Shown in pieces: positions 39,346 through 50,300 of a stretch of DNA of 64,000 bases. The notes below the pieces were generated by a model. The model was not told the DNA's origin. It worked only from the letters and a program-made list of their open reading frames with translations, and searched no databases. Source of the DNA: Owenia fusiformis (Eukaryota > Annelida > Polychaeta > Sabellida > Oweniidae); contig CAIIXF020000003.1 in assembly GCA_903813345.2 (NCBI GenBank), forward strand, positions 3,746,109 to 3,810,108. Reading direction: 5' to 3'. Every line of letters begins with the position of its first letter. The first letter of the stretch is position 1. Both the position numbers and the translations under genes were made by a program.

Positions 39346-39607
39346 CTCGATCAATTTGTGACAAGCCATCGATAGTCCACGAATGACCATTACAGCAGGG
39401 ACTTCCGTCCATGATCTAACAGCAAACAACAATTAGGGTAGAGTCGTACTATATAGTGCGTACCAGGGCCAATTGTAAAACGATGGGTTTGAACAAGTTA
39501 TGACAAAAATGTATCTAGTTTTCATATGTACATATCTTCTTTTGACTGATTTTAATCGAAACGAAAGTGTCATCTACTTTTTTGACTTCCTCTACGCCTA
39601 TTCATTT

Positions 39608-40134
39608 TAAGTTTCCCACGAACGCAGATCTAGATATTCATTTCACGTTTCCCAGGAACGCGATCTAGATATTCATTACAAGTTTCCCACAGACTCAGAT
39701 CTAGATATTCATTTCAAGTTTCCCACGAACGCAGATCTTGATATTCATTTCAAGTTTCCCACGAACGCATATCTAGATATCCATTTCAAGTTTCCCACGA
39801 ATGCAGACCTAGATATTCATTACAAGTTTCCCACGAACGCATATCTAGATATCCATTTCAAGTTTCCCACGAACGCAGATCTAGATATTCATTACAGGTT
39901 TCCCACGAACGCAGACCTAGATATTAAATTCAAGTTTCCCACGAACGCATATCTAGATATTCATTACAAGTTTCCCACGGACGCAGATCTAGATATTCAT
40001 TTCAAGTTTCCCACGAACGCAGATCTAGATATTCATTACAAGTTTCCCACGAACGCATATCTAGATATTCATTTCAAGTTTCCCACGAACGCAGATATAG
40101 ATATTCATTTCAAGTTTCCCACGAACGCAGATAA
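39608..40134 (+). repeat. 36-bp satellite array, about 14.6 copies
   Basis: The unit is AAGTTTCCCACGAACGCAGA followed by TCTAGATATTCATTTC. Fourteen complete units are followed by a partial one. Units differ at fixed positions: CAGATCT against CATATCT, and ATTTC against ATTAC ends. The ATTTC and ATTAC ends largely alternate in the middle, giving a partial 72-bp dimer pattern. The array ends at GATAATTGTTTCGCGAAAAC. Confidence 0.95.
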
Positions 40135-40548
40135 TTGTTTCGCGAAAACGTATTTCGCGAACATAAGATGTTTTCATAGCCCTACCCTAGCCCTATAAAA
40201 TCAACATGTGGCTTTGTCAAAGGCTAATAAGCCCTTTAAAAGAAGATATATTTAACAGTGAAAGAATTTGAATAGAATCGTTTTGGAAAAGGCGTATGAA
40301 TATAGATTGTAAATACGATATAGATTGTAAAACGATATAGATTGAATATAGATTGTAAACCGTATATGCAACATTCAAGAAATGTATTTATACTATTGTA
40401 AAGACGCAATGAACAAAGTGAAAAGTTGACAATTAAAGGTATTACAACACAAAGAAACATAATTGCCTTTATATATTTTAAAACAAACTCTTCATGTTTA
40501 TTCACCCTATTTTACGTTACTATCCAGTGTCATAATATTTATGTCTTA

Positions 40549-40987
40549 CACCCCAGTCACATTACCCACGGCCGCCGTGCGGTCCATCATTTCTGCGGCC
40601 AGTAACATTTCTACGCTCGCCGTAGAATTTCTGCGCTCTCATACTTCTGCAGTCACATTTCCCACGGCAGCCGCACGGTGGATTTTAAATTTCTGTTGAT
40701 AAATAATACTTTTTTCATTTTATTTACATCAGGACAATTTATAAATGTTATTCATAGTGCTAGGATGTAATATCAAATGAAAAGTGATCGTGAAACATTG
40801 ACAAATATTGATTCAATCTTGTTGAGCCAGTTGATTTCTACGGGGACCTCAGAAATGAACAAATATTATAACTCCGATTTATAATTTCTACGGCGTTCCT
40901 ACGCTCGCCGCAGAAATTCACTGATTTAATTGATCTGCGGTTGACGCACGGCCTAGGCGCCTCCGTACGACAAATGTGACTGGGGTG
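40549..40987. mobile_element. MITE with CACCCCAGTCACATT ends, copy 1
   Basis: The TIRs are CACCCCAGTCACATT and AATGTGACTGGGGTG, flanked by TTA at 40546-40548 and 40988-40990. A 3-bp TTA duplication is typical of PIF/Harbinger-derived MITEs. The subterminal regions contain GC-rich TACGCTCGCCG repeats on both strands. It has no coding capacity. The copy at 41090 has the same interior. Confidence 0.85.
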
Positions 40988-41089
40988 TTAAATACAAGAT
41001 ATAATCAAACATTTTCATAAAAAATATATGGCATAATCCTATTAAAATGGAGAAAATAGTCCAAAGAAGGTTCGAAAAACGATACTTTA

Positions 41090-41579
41090 CACCCCAGTTA
41101 CATTTCCTACGGCGACCTTGCGGTCTATCATTTCTGCGGCCAGTAACATTTCTACGCTCGCCGTGGAATTTCTGCGCTCTCATACTTTTGCAGTCACATT
41201 TCCCACGGCAGCCGCACGGTGAATTTTAAATTTCTGTTGATAAATAATACTTTTCTCATTTTATTTACATCGGGACAATTTATAAATGATATTCATAGTG
41301 CTAGGATGTAATATCAAATGAAAAGTGATCGTGAAACATTGACAAATAATGATTCAATCTTGTTGAGCCAGTTGATTTCTACGGGAACCCCAGAAATGAA
41401 CAAATATTATAAGTCCGAGTTATAATTTCTACGGCGACCCTGCGTCCTGTAAAAAACTGGATACGCCGTACGGAGGCCGCAAGGCGAGCGTAGTTTTCAT
41501 ACGCTCGCCGCAGAAATACACTGATTTAATTGATCTGCGGTCGACGCACGGCCTCCGTACGACAAATGTGACTGGGATG
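41090..41579. mobile_element. MITE with CACCCCAGT ends, copy 2
   Basis: Same family as 40549-40987, same orientation, about 100 bp downstream. The interiors are nearly identical, from GGATTTTAAATTTCTGTTGA or its close match onward. The right end reads CTGGGATG followed by TAA. It has about 50 bp more in its right subterminal region, including CATACGCTCGCCGCAG. Confidence 0.85.
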
Positions 41580-41589
41580 TAACTGTTAG

Positions 41590-44190
41590 ATAAACCATCA
41601 ATAATGGAATTGTCAAAAGTTGCATTTATAAATTCCTGCCTCATCACTGTTACACCCATTACTACAAGATGTTTCTCGACTAGATCACTGTCTGCAAGCT
41701 AAAAAGTATCAAAATCACTGCCTGCTTTATCACAATAAACTTTTGTTACAACTTATTTCAGTAAAATGCAAATAGAAGGCCCATTTGATATTAATATGGA
41801 AAGATAGTCCACTTTGGTGTGGTAATTTTACTGCAACAACTACATATATATGTACATGTATAATGCTTTTTTATTCAAAAGTCAATCTTTGTATTCCTAT
41901 TTAACCTAAAGGATTTTTATATATCTGAATAATCGTTATATTCATTTTTGGCAAGTTAAATAAACATAGGGCTCACACAAGGATCAACTTTATTGAAGAC
42001 ATTTTGTACTGGTATATGCCCTGCAGCTCTAAGAGCAAGAGCAATGAATTGCGATTTTTAGTTGAAACAATGAAAGAAACACAATACCATCATTTTATTT
42101 AATATTTAACAAATAAAATTGTGTTAAACTTAGTATTTTTTTGAAATCATCACTAAATATGAAAAAGTTGTAAATAATGTGGATCCTTGTGTGACCCCTA
42201 TAATTATTTACTTTGCCAAAAACTAACATAATGGTAATTGAAACATTTAGAAAACATTGAATAAGTGAAATAGGAATATTATCATTAGCAACAGTGACTT
42301 TTGAATCAAATGGCATTTCAAGGTCAGCAATGTATAATTCTTCAATATTATTGTTTTTAATAAAAAATGACCACACCCAAATACAATATCATAAATCGCA
42401 ATATCAAATATGCCTCTTATTTCATATACTCACTGCTATTATTTGAAAAACATGATTTTTTTCAAACTCATATTTTTGACGGTTGCACCTTGGGGCAAGC
42501 CGTTTAGCCCTTTTGTGTCACATTTTTAACTGCAGCAGACAAGTGAAAATGAAAAGTCAATGAACCAATCTATAATGACTATATAGGCCACTTTTTCTTA
42601 GTAATCTACCTCAACATCGGTTTAGACTAACTTAGCCACTTTGGAAGCGATTTGGCGCATACTATTATTCATTAGTTACTAGTAGAAGCAAAAACTATGC
42701 ACCTTCGTTGAAGAAAAGAAAGTGAATGAAATAAAGAAATGAAACTACTGTATCTGAAACAATTCAGTCATATTGCATTGGTGTCGGACAACAGTCACAT
42801 TCATAAACAAGCATTTAGAAATGACTATATGTATAATCTGCATAGTGTGTATTCATATGTACTGCTTCATAAAATGTAAAGAATCCCAAACTACCCTTTT
42901 GAATGAAAATAAACTCTTCCAATAGTGATAGGACCTTAGTGCACCCATGCCGTCGCAAGGCATGCCAAAATGTAAAATCACTAATTGCACTGACGCAAAA
43001 CGTTCTAAATATATCAAAGCTTAGCCCTAAGGTCTCTTCAATGGATAGTTTTTTATTCACCGGACCTTGGGCATAAGGTCGATATAAAGTCCATTATTTA
43101 ACTGAACTTAGGCGTAAAATCTCGTCGGCATATCGTATATCAGATTAATATTCAATATCATCTTAGGCCAAAGGTTTCGTCAATCGCTGTTTTTGTGTGT
43201 ACCTGACCTCGGGCCTAAAGGCCCCCTCACATATGGCGTATGGAGTAATTTTGTCAATTCTGACGAATCTTGAGCGAAGAATCTGTTACATAATTGCAAA
43301 ATATAACGAATTGTAGTGTTAGATAACTATTTGTTGCGAATGTTTTACGAAGTCTGACGAATGGGTACTTTCATTCGCGCCAGCGATTAACAACGCAAAC
43401 ATACTAACTTTAGCGCAATGGTGCGCATGCTACCGAATCGATATCTGAACAAAAGCTTTAAGAAAAGCTAAATCTATAAAAAAAAACTTCAAAACAAATC
43501 GGCCTCTGATGAACTGGTGAACGTTCATCAGTGGCTGGAAACATTCTTTGTGAGCAATGATAGCCACATACTGCAGTCTCAAGCGCTCTGTATCTTCCAT
43601 TTTGACAAACAAATATTTTATTTGATTCAGTGTCCGCCTGTCCTGTACATGTATAAAGGTAAATAACTATGCAAAGTGTCCCAAGAAATTCAAATATATG
43701 TAAAGGAAAGTTCAAAGTAGATATTGTTCATCATGTCCAGCGTATTAATGACAGCCAAAGGTGTAATGTAAAAGTAATTATTTGTGAGGTGCTTGGCATA
43801 TTCATTACAAAGAGATGTCAAATTTAAAGTTTACTCTAATAGTCTATAACATTTATGTTCATCTCCAATATTCAGAAAGTACCAAGAGGGGTAAACCTCA
43901 ATGTAGTTTAATAAACCTTCCAATGTTACCATTGCTTTGAATACAGCTGTATATGTTTTGCAGTTTCAAAATGTATGAAGGAGAAGGGACGGCAATAAAT
44001 TAAACTGGGAGAACCATAGATCAAGGTACAATTTTGCCACAATATTACAACAGTCATCCATGCTTATGCGCAACTTTTAGAGTCATTCCGTTTCTTAAGT
44101 TTGCAGAATCAAAGTAAATCAAATACAAAAGTTGTGATATGGTATTTCAATATATAATTATATTTTAAGGTGCATATTCTATTAAAATCG
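41590..44190. other. No gene recognised
   Basis: AT-rich intergenic DNA downstream of the 3' end of the minus-strand gene. It should contain the 3' UTR and polyadenylation site next to 44193, but I could not choose a poly(A) signal. A frame at 43430-43612 has no motif I recognise. Confidence 0.4.
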
Positions 44191-44192
44191 AT

Positions 44193-44398
44193 TTACATTC
44201 CAGTTTCTTCTCCAATGATAGCATTTTCTAGCTCATTCCCTATATGCTTTGCCAGTTCTTTCTCCAATTCCTCTTTCAATGCTTCCTTTGCCTTCCTGAT
44301 TTCTTCCTGCCTTTTCTTCTGTCGTTCAATCCTAGCACGAATCTTTTTCTCTTCAGGTGTTAGAGTTTTAGCGTCCCTCATCAGATCCATGTAGCGAC
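44193..44398 (-). CDS. Exon 10: charged helical C-terminus and stop
   Basis: Residues 607 (split Gly) to 674 and TAA. Acceptor ATTTCAAAG|GT. It encodes RYMDLMRDAKTLTPEEKK and then a long run of K/R/E-rich heptad-like sequence (EEIRKAKEALKEELEKELAK). It ends NAIIGEETGM. The tail is probably an amphipathic helix or coiled coil. Confidence 0.87.
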
Positions 44399-47300
44399 CT
44401 TTGAAATAATTCTAATTAGTATTTATATTTTAGTGCTAATAAAAAGTCGTCGTTTTATTTTAAACAGACAACATACGATTTTTCTGCAGTTGTTTTTGCA
44501 ACCATTTCTAGGTTATTCCAGAAAGGATTTTTGGATACGGACACTTATCCTATGCCAAGTAGAGTTTTAGGGAGATAAGTTGGTAAGATATATCCCGTAT
44601 CCTGATTTTGAGGTTTCCATATCTAGAACCTCCATATTCCCCGCCATATCTCCCGCTCCAGGGCATATCTTCCGGCTTAGTTTTTGAAAAAAAGATGAAA
44701 AAAAAATTGAGAAAAAAATTGAAAAGAAATTTTGAAAAAAGGAAAATAACTTTGAAAAACAAATTGAAAAGAAATTTTGAAAAAATAGAAAAAAACTGGA
44801 AAAAATTCAAAATTCATTGTTTCTCAAAATGACAAGACGTTACTTTCGATTCAAATGTTTCACTCATTTGTGTATAAGTACAATAAAGTACAACTTTTAC
44901 TACAACGTTCCAGTGTGCTTACCATTTTCCATGACGATATCTTTCAGCGCATCAAGTTCCTTGGAAGCTGCGTTTCCTTCGTGATGGAGGGGCATGATGG
45001 GGAACCTCGTCCTAAATGTTCCGACGTCTGGGACTGTGAATGTCGTGCGAATACCTGAAGCCGCCAACGATCTGAAACCATCAGGATGAATGTTAATAAA
45101 TGAACTATGGAATATGCATATAGCTCATACACAAGAGGAAACGCCAACTACGTACCTCTAGCAAGATAAAACAATTGACAATCGCCATATTTGGAGATGG
45201 TTTATGGACATAAAATCTCTTAGATAGGAGCACTCTCAAAATATGTAAATCGTAATATTCTAGTGTGTGGTATTAACAAACCGAGTAATTTTGCGTCAAA
45301 TACATTTTAATAATTTTCTTTTCGTTTAATCTCTAGTTCCATGACCTCCTTTTTTGAATTTTGAATCTAAACTGAGGTGCGACGTGCAAAGCGGCTTTGC
45401 ACGCTGCTTTAAAGCGCCATCAAAGCGCCATTGGTGTGAACTCAGCTTAACGCTATACATTTGGTGCGCATCGCCACGTGGTATCTCAAATTAGTAAACC
45501 AGATCACTGGGGGGTATCGTGATGCAACAACACCGTGTTGTTGCATCAAGATGGCCAGACTTCCGGTGATAGATTTTCGTACGATGTTTTGTTTTCCCAA
45601 TTTACACCCATTTCTAGGACGAGTTGCTCAATAATCATACACATGCAGTTAGCACATGATCTATATTTTAAAAAACTGTCATTGGTATACATGTAGCATC
45701 ATCAAGAAGCGATAAATTCGTGGTTTTAATTCCTCACTATTGATGCAACAACACAACTCTGTTTCTTATCGATGATGCAACAACACCAATGTGCTGATGC
45801 AAAAACGCCAATATAATGTATCATTGAGAAAAGATCAAAAAGATCGGATTTAAAATATCGATTTACTCTTATCTTATTTAGTATAATTTCGTCTTTTCTA
45901 TCAAGATTCTGTATGTAGGAGGTTGAAATTGTAGGTTCCATGTTATTAGTGAGATGATCGTTTAGTTGTTTTTTGAAAAGTGAGAAGCTGTTTGTTTCCT
46001 TATGGTCTCTAGGAAGACGGTTCCACAAGGTTATCATTGAGCAAACTGTTCCCGTTTCCATTTTTTTACTAATTGAGGCTGGTAATTTGTAGTCGTTGGT
46101 TGTTATTATTATGTATGTATTATTATATACCTCAAATGTATTCTAGATGCTCATTGGCTTATTCATGGTCACATGACATGGAATAGATGAACAAATTCCC
46201 TGGAAAGTCCTAAATCCCTGCTTTCAGGGAAGATGAATTGTACTAATCACCAGTTAGGTCATGTGACCAGTCAATAGTACATTTTATCTTCCCCCAAATC
46301 TGAGATTATAGGAGTTGAAAGGTAAAATGCCTTTAAATGCCAATAAGAACCTGTGAACATTTGATATTGAAATGAAAAGACTTCTCAATTTTGTTTTTGT
46401 TTACAGAGTACTTATCACTTTATCAGGTATATAATAAAACAAATAGTGACTGCCACATTTTCGGGAAATAGTGTAAAAAATTTCCTCTCGGGAATATCCT
46501 GTCCACTGACTTGTTCCCTCGGCCTGCAGCCTCGGGAACATGTCAGTGGACAGGATATTCCCTTGAGGAAAATATTTTGCATTATTTCCCTCAATGGCAG
46601 TCACTATTTGTACACTGTTGACCGCTACTAGGTACTGTTGACCGCTACTTCTGAAAAAAGTTTCATGACGTCACAAAAAATCATGGGTGACGGACATTTT
46701 GTAAGTGTTGATGAAAATGACTTTACTAGGCGACAAGTATAGCAAAAATACAAATAGAAACTTAAAATTAACATTAATTCACTAACGAGTACGCCGTGAT
46801 GTGCCAAATACAGAGTTAAGCTTCTTGCACTGTCTCCATATTTTCTAAAATAATATTGCTAACGTGGTTCGGAGAAAAGGTTGTGAAATGAAGCCATGCC
46901 GATTGATGATCGTCGTCTATATGTGTATTATTAGTTTACTCGGACTAACAAAACAATAGTAGACCTCTCCATTCGATCAACCGTCAAAATCATATACCTC
47001 GACTGTAAACCTTGAAACTACTGTTGACCTCGACCTTCGGTCTCTGTCAACAGTATTTTTTCGGTTTACAGTCTCGGTACAATTTTGCCGGTTGGCCTCT
47101 GGGGAGGTCAACAATTGTAAACTGTTGACCACTACTAGGTACTGTTGACCCCTATTTTTGAAAAATTGTTTTTTTTAATGTTGAATTTTTTTTAATTTTG
47201 AAAAAATAAGTTGTGTAAAAAATTACAAGTATTCGACGGTTTGGGGATTTTTTGCTAAAATATGATACCTTTACTTATCAAATATGTTCACGTGATATTC

Positions 47301-50300
47301 GATTATATATTCGTCCAATTATTATATTATTTGGACTAACAGAACAATTGTTAACCTCTCTTTTCGGTCAACTGGCAAAAGTGTCCTCGACATCTGGTCT
47401 CAGTGATCAACAGTACTTTCAACGTTTACAGTATCGGTATACAATTTTGCCAGTTGACCTCAAGAGGGGTCTACAATTGTATATTGTATATCCTTTGTTA
47501 TCCCACCCAAAGTATGATGTCATATATCAAGTTGAAGAGTTGTATACGCTGCTCAGGAGTTTACGCTATCCAGGAGTTGTACATCGTTCTCAAGAGTTGT
47601 ATAGGATGAGTGTTGGTTTAATGATATTGCAGTTATACAATGCTATTATATAAAAGTTATTTACTGAGAGGGACTCAATATTGGTTTTATTTCGAGAGAC
47701 AATATGATATTTCCCGAGGGCCCGGGATATCTGGGATAACTGTACCCCTATCAATTTACCTTTTTGGGCCCTAAATCTTATCACTTTTGTTTACCTTTTA
47801 CTCAGTCGGAGAGAAGGAATCCAAAGAGAGCAATAATTCTACATGTGCGTCGTGCAAGATTTCCATTAAACGTGTAACTAAACGGCCTCTCTAATAAAGT
47901 CAATTAGACGTTTTTACACGTTGGCTCTCCAAATTGTAGGAAATAAAGAATCATGTCATATTATATCATAGATGAAGCAATCATCCCATCAACATCAGCT
48001 CACGAATGTCACAGTTAAACTGTTTTAGTTATAATTTGATAAACAGTGGTAACGTACATCACTGGCGGATTAGGGGGGGGGGTGGGGGCCCGCCCCCCCC
48101 CCCCTTTGGTGGGCCCAGAAAAAAAATTGGGCCCTAAAAAGATTTTGGGCCAAAAAAGGCCTTCAGGCCCCAAAAAGTGGGCCTTTTTGATCATTAATGG
48201 GCCTTTTAAGGCCTTATTTTTTAATTTCAGGCCAAATTTTGAAGAAAATGGGCCTCTAAATTTCAAAATTTGGGCCCACTTTTGGGTTTTAGGGGCCCAA
48301 AAATTTTTTTCCCAGCAAGCGCGGACGTGTTTTTCTCTGACCTGAAATTTGGCCCCCCCCCCCCCCCCCCCCCCCTTGTTGGTTCCAAGATCCGCCCCTG
48401 TACATCTACTAGTTTATCACTGTTCCACAGATGGATGACAGATAATATCATGATAATATCCAATAGCTCATCATGTTTACCGAGAACGAAAGATGTTTGT
48501 CCACCATTTTGAATGATACTAACTGGAGTCAGGGCCATCAAGCTATTGAACAGTGGTTTATGAAAATAGATTGGGTTAATAAAGCTTGCCATGTTAAAGG
48601 CGATTGAACTATGTTATAGAATAACGTCAGTACATTATAATATGTAAAAGTATAAATTTTTGAAAATACATATAAAGGATCTTCGCCCACAGGACGTGTA
48701 TTTTGAATGCCTTGAGAAGAACGCAAATATGGGTAGGCTAATTGGTAACGGTATTGCAATAGTAGCATTTAAAAATCTGTTCCTCTCGAGATTTATGGTC
48801 TTCTGAAATTATACTATTAATTGGTGTTGCTGCATCATTGCTCAAATCTAGAGGAGTGTTGTTGCATCTTCGGTTTGGTGTTGTTGCATCAATAGTGAGG
48901 AACTAAAACCGTGAACTTATTGCTTCTTGGTGATGGTACATGTATACTAATGACAGTTTCTTTAAATATAGATCGTTCGCTAACTGCACGTGTATGGTTA
49001 TTGAGCAACTCGTCCTAGAAATGGGTTTAATTGGGGAAACAAAATATCGTACGAAAATCTATCACCGGAAGTCTGGCCATCTTGATGCAACAACACGGTG
49101 TTGTTGCATCACGATACTCCCCAGTGCAGATGAGACGAGTAAATATCGTTCCATAGCAAAGGTATTCAAAAAACTTAAAAGGTGCATGGTCCTTTATCAG
49201 TCATATATTTTTCGATATCATCAAAGAATTCCATAAATACAGTAAAAAGTTAGAAAGGATTGAATAGAACAACACAGTGAGTTAGTGTGACTTTTTGCCA
49301 TAAATTGAGTCATAAAAATGAGAAATCGAATATAAAGCAATGTGGTCAATAAGGGGATCTTGTAAGACATGAAATTATATTGTTGGTTCAGTTTAGAGGA
49401 GTGTATCAAACTAAAACGTTTTTAATCGAATAAAACTTTGTGAAAAATATAATTTAAAAGAATGAAAGTCTGATTAATACAACCACCTTGTGATAGCATT
49501 TGAGGTAATATCCTTCAAATTCAGAGGTCTCTCCTCGGTTCAAAATTAGGGGTAGTGGTAACACATATAACCAAAGCGGTAACAATAAACTTAAAATTGT
49601 GAGATAATTATAACCCTTCATCATTCTCAATGATCCATTAATATGTTATACATCCTTTACTTGGATTATGCATACCAAAATGTATGTCAGATGTGATATA
49701 TAAATGTGTTTATTGAGCAAAATGGTTACATTCAATTCCTAATTTCACTACTATTTAAGGGGTAAAAAACATCTGAAAATGGTGTTTTGGATGTTTTTTG
49801 TCAGTATATAATTTCTTGTCGGTGTGTTAATGTTTATTTCAAACCTGTCAGTTATGAACAGTTTGAGAAAGTCTTTTTAATGGTATGAAGAATATAACAT
49901 ATGGAAAATGATGTACTAATCATAAATAAAATTGTATTATACTGCTTAATGGTAAATTGTAATGTAATTTAAAGAAAAAAAATCACATTGGTGAGTTTGT
50001 GAGACAGCATTTTTAACCATTGCTTACTTTTTAAATTGTCATCTAATTTCTTAAGATTTCCACAAGTTATTCACAATATTTACAGCATGTGCCTCCAAGA
50101 GTTTAGTAACTTTATAAAAAATATAATGAAAATGTTATGATTGATAAAAAAAACATGCATCTTTTTTCTATACGAAGGGTACTCAATTACCTCACCATGA
50201 TCTCTTCTGGGTAAACATTTCTTTTCTTGGAAAAGTTTAACAATCTTGGACTAAATCTATTATCTACACATCGATGTATTGTTGTAATATACCAATACGC

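Larger units (their letters stand above)
45504..49126. mobile_element. 3.6-kb inverted-repeat element in intron 8
   Basis: The left arm (45504 to about 45798) and right arm (about 48826-49126) are close reverse complements about 3 kb apart. Each contains a 27-bp palindrome built from GATGCAACAACAC and its complement, plus further copies of GATGCAACAACAC farther in. Other shared pieces are GGCCAGACTTCCGGTGATAG and ACGAGTTGCTCAATAA. The interior holds a reverse-transcriptase-like fragment, several hairpins and a separate MITE, so it is a nested composite. It may be a foldback-type transposon carrying later insertions. Confidence 0.75.

Noticed and set aside
39608-40134. Possible CRISPR-like array
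   Set aside because: Units are contiguous with no unique spacers, and the genome is an animal's. It is a satellite.
43430-43715. Minus-strand frames with a possible transposase-like look
   Set aside because: No catalytic motif, TIR or repeat partner could be found, so they are not reported as a gene.
44608-44832. Lys-rich open frame in intron 9
   Set aside because: Low-complexity A-rich DNA. Exons 9 and 10 join cleanly without it.
44923-45054. Alternative acceptor for exon 9 (GGCTTCAG)
   Set aside because: Using it would put a TAG in frame after joining to exon 8. The upstream TTTCAG keeps the phase.
48015-48592. Pro- and Gly-rich open frames
   Set aside because: They come from the C- and G-runs of the MITE at 48064-48396.
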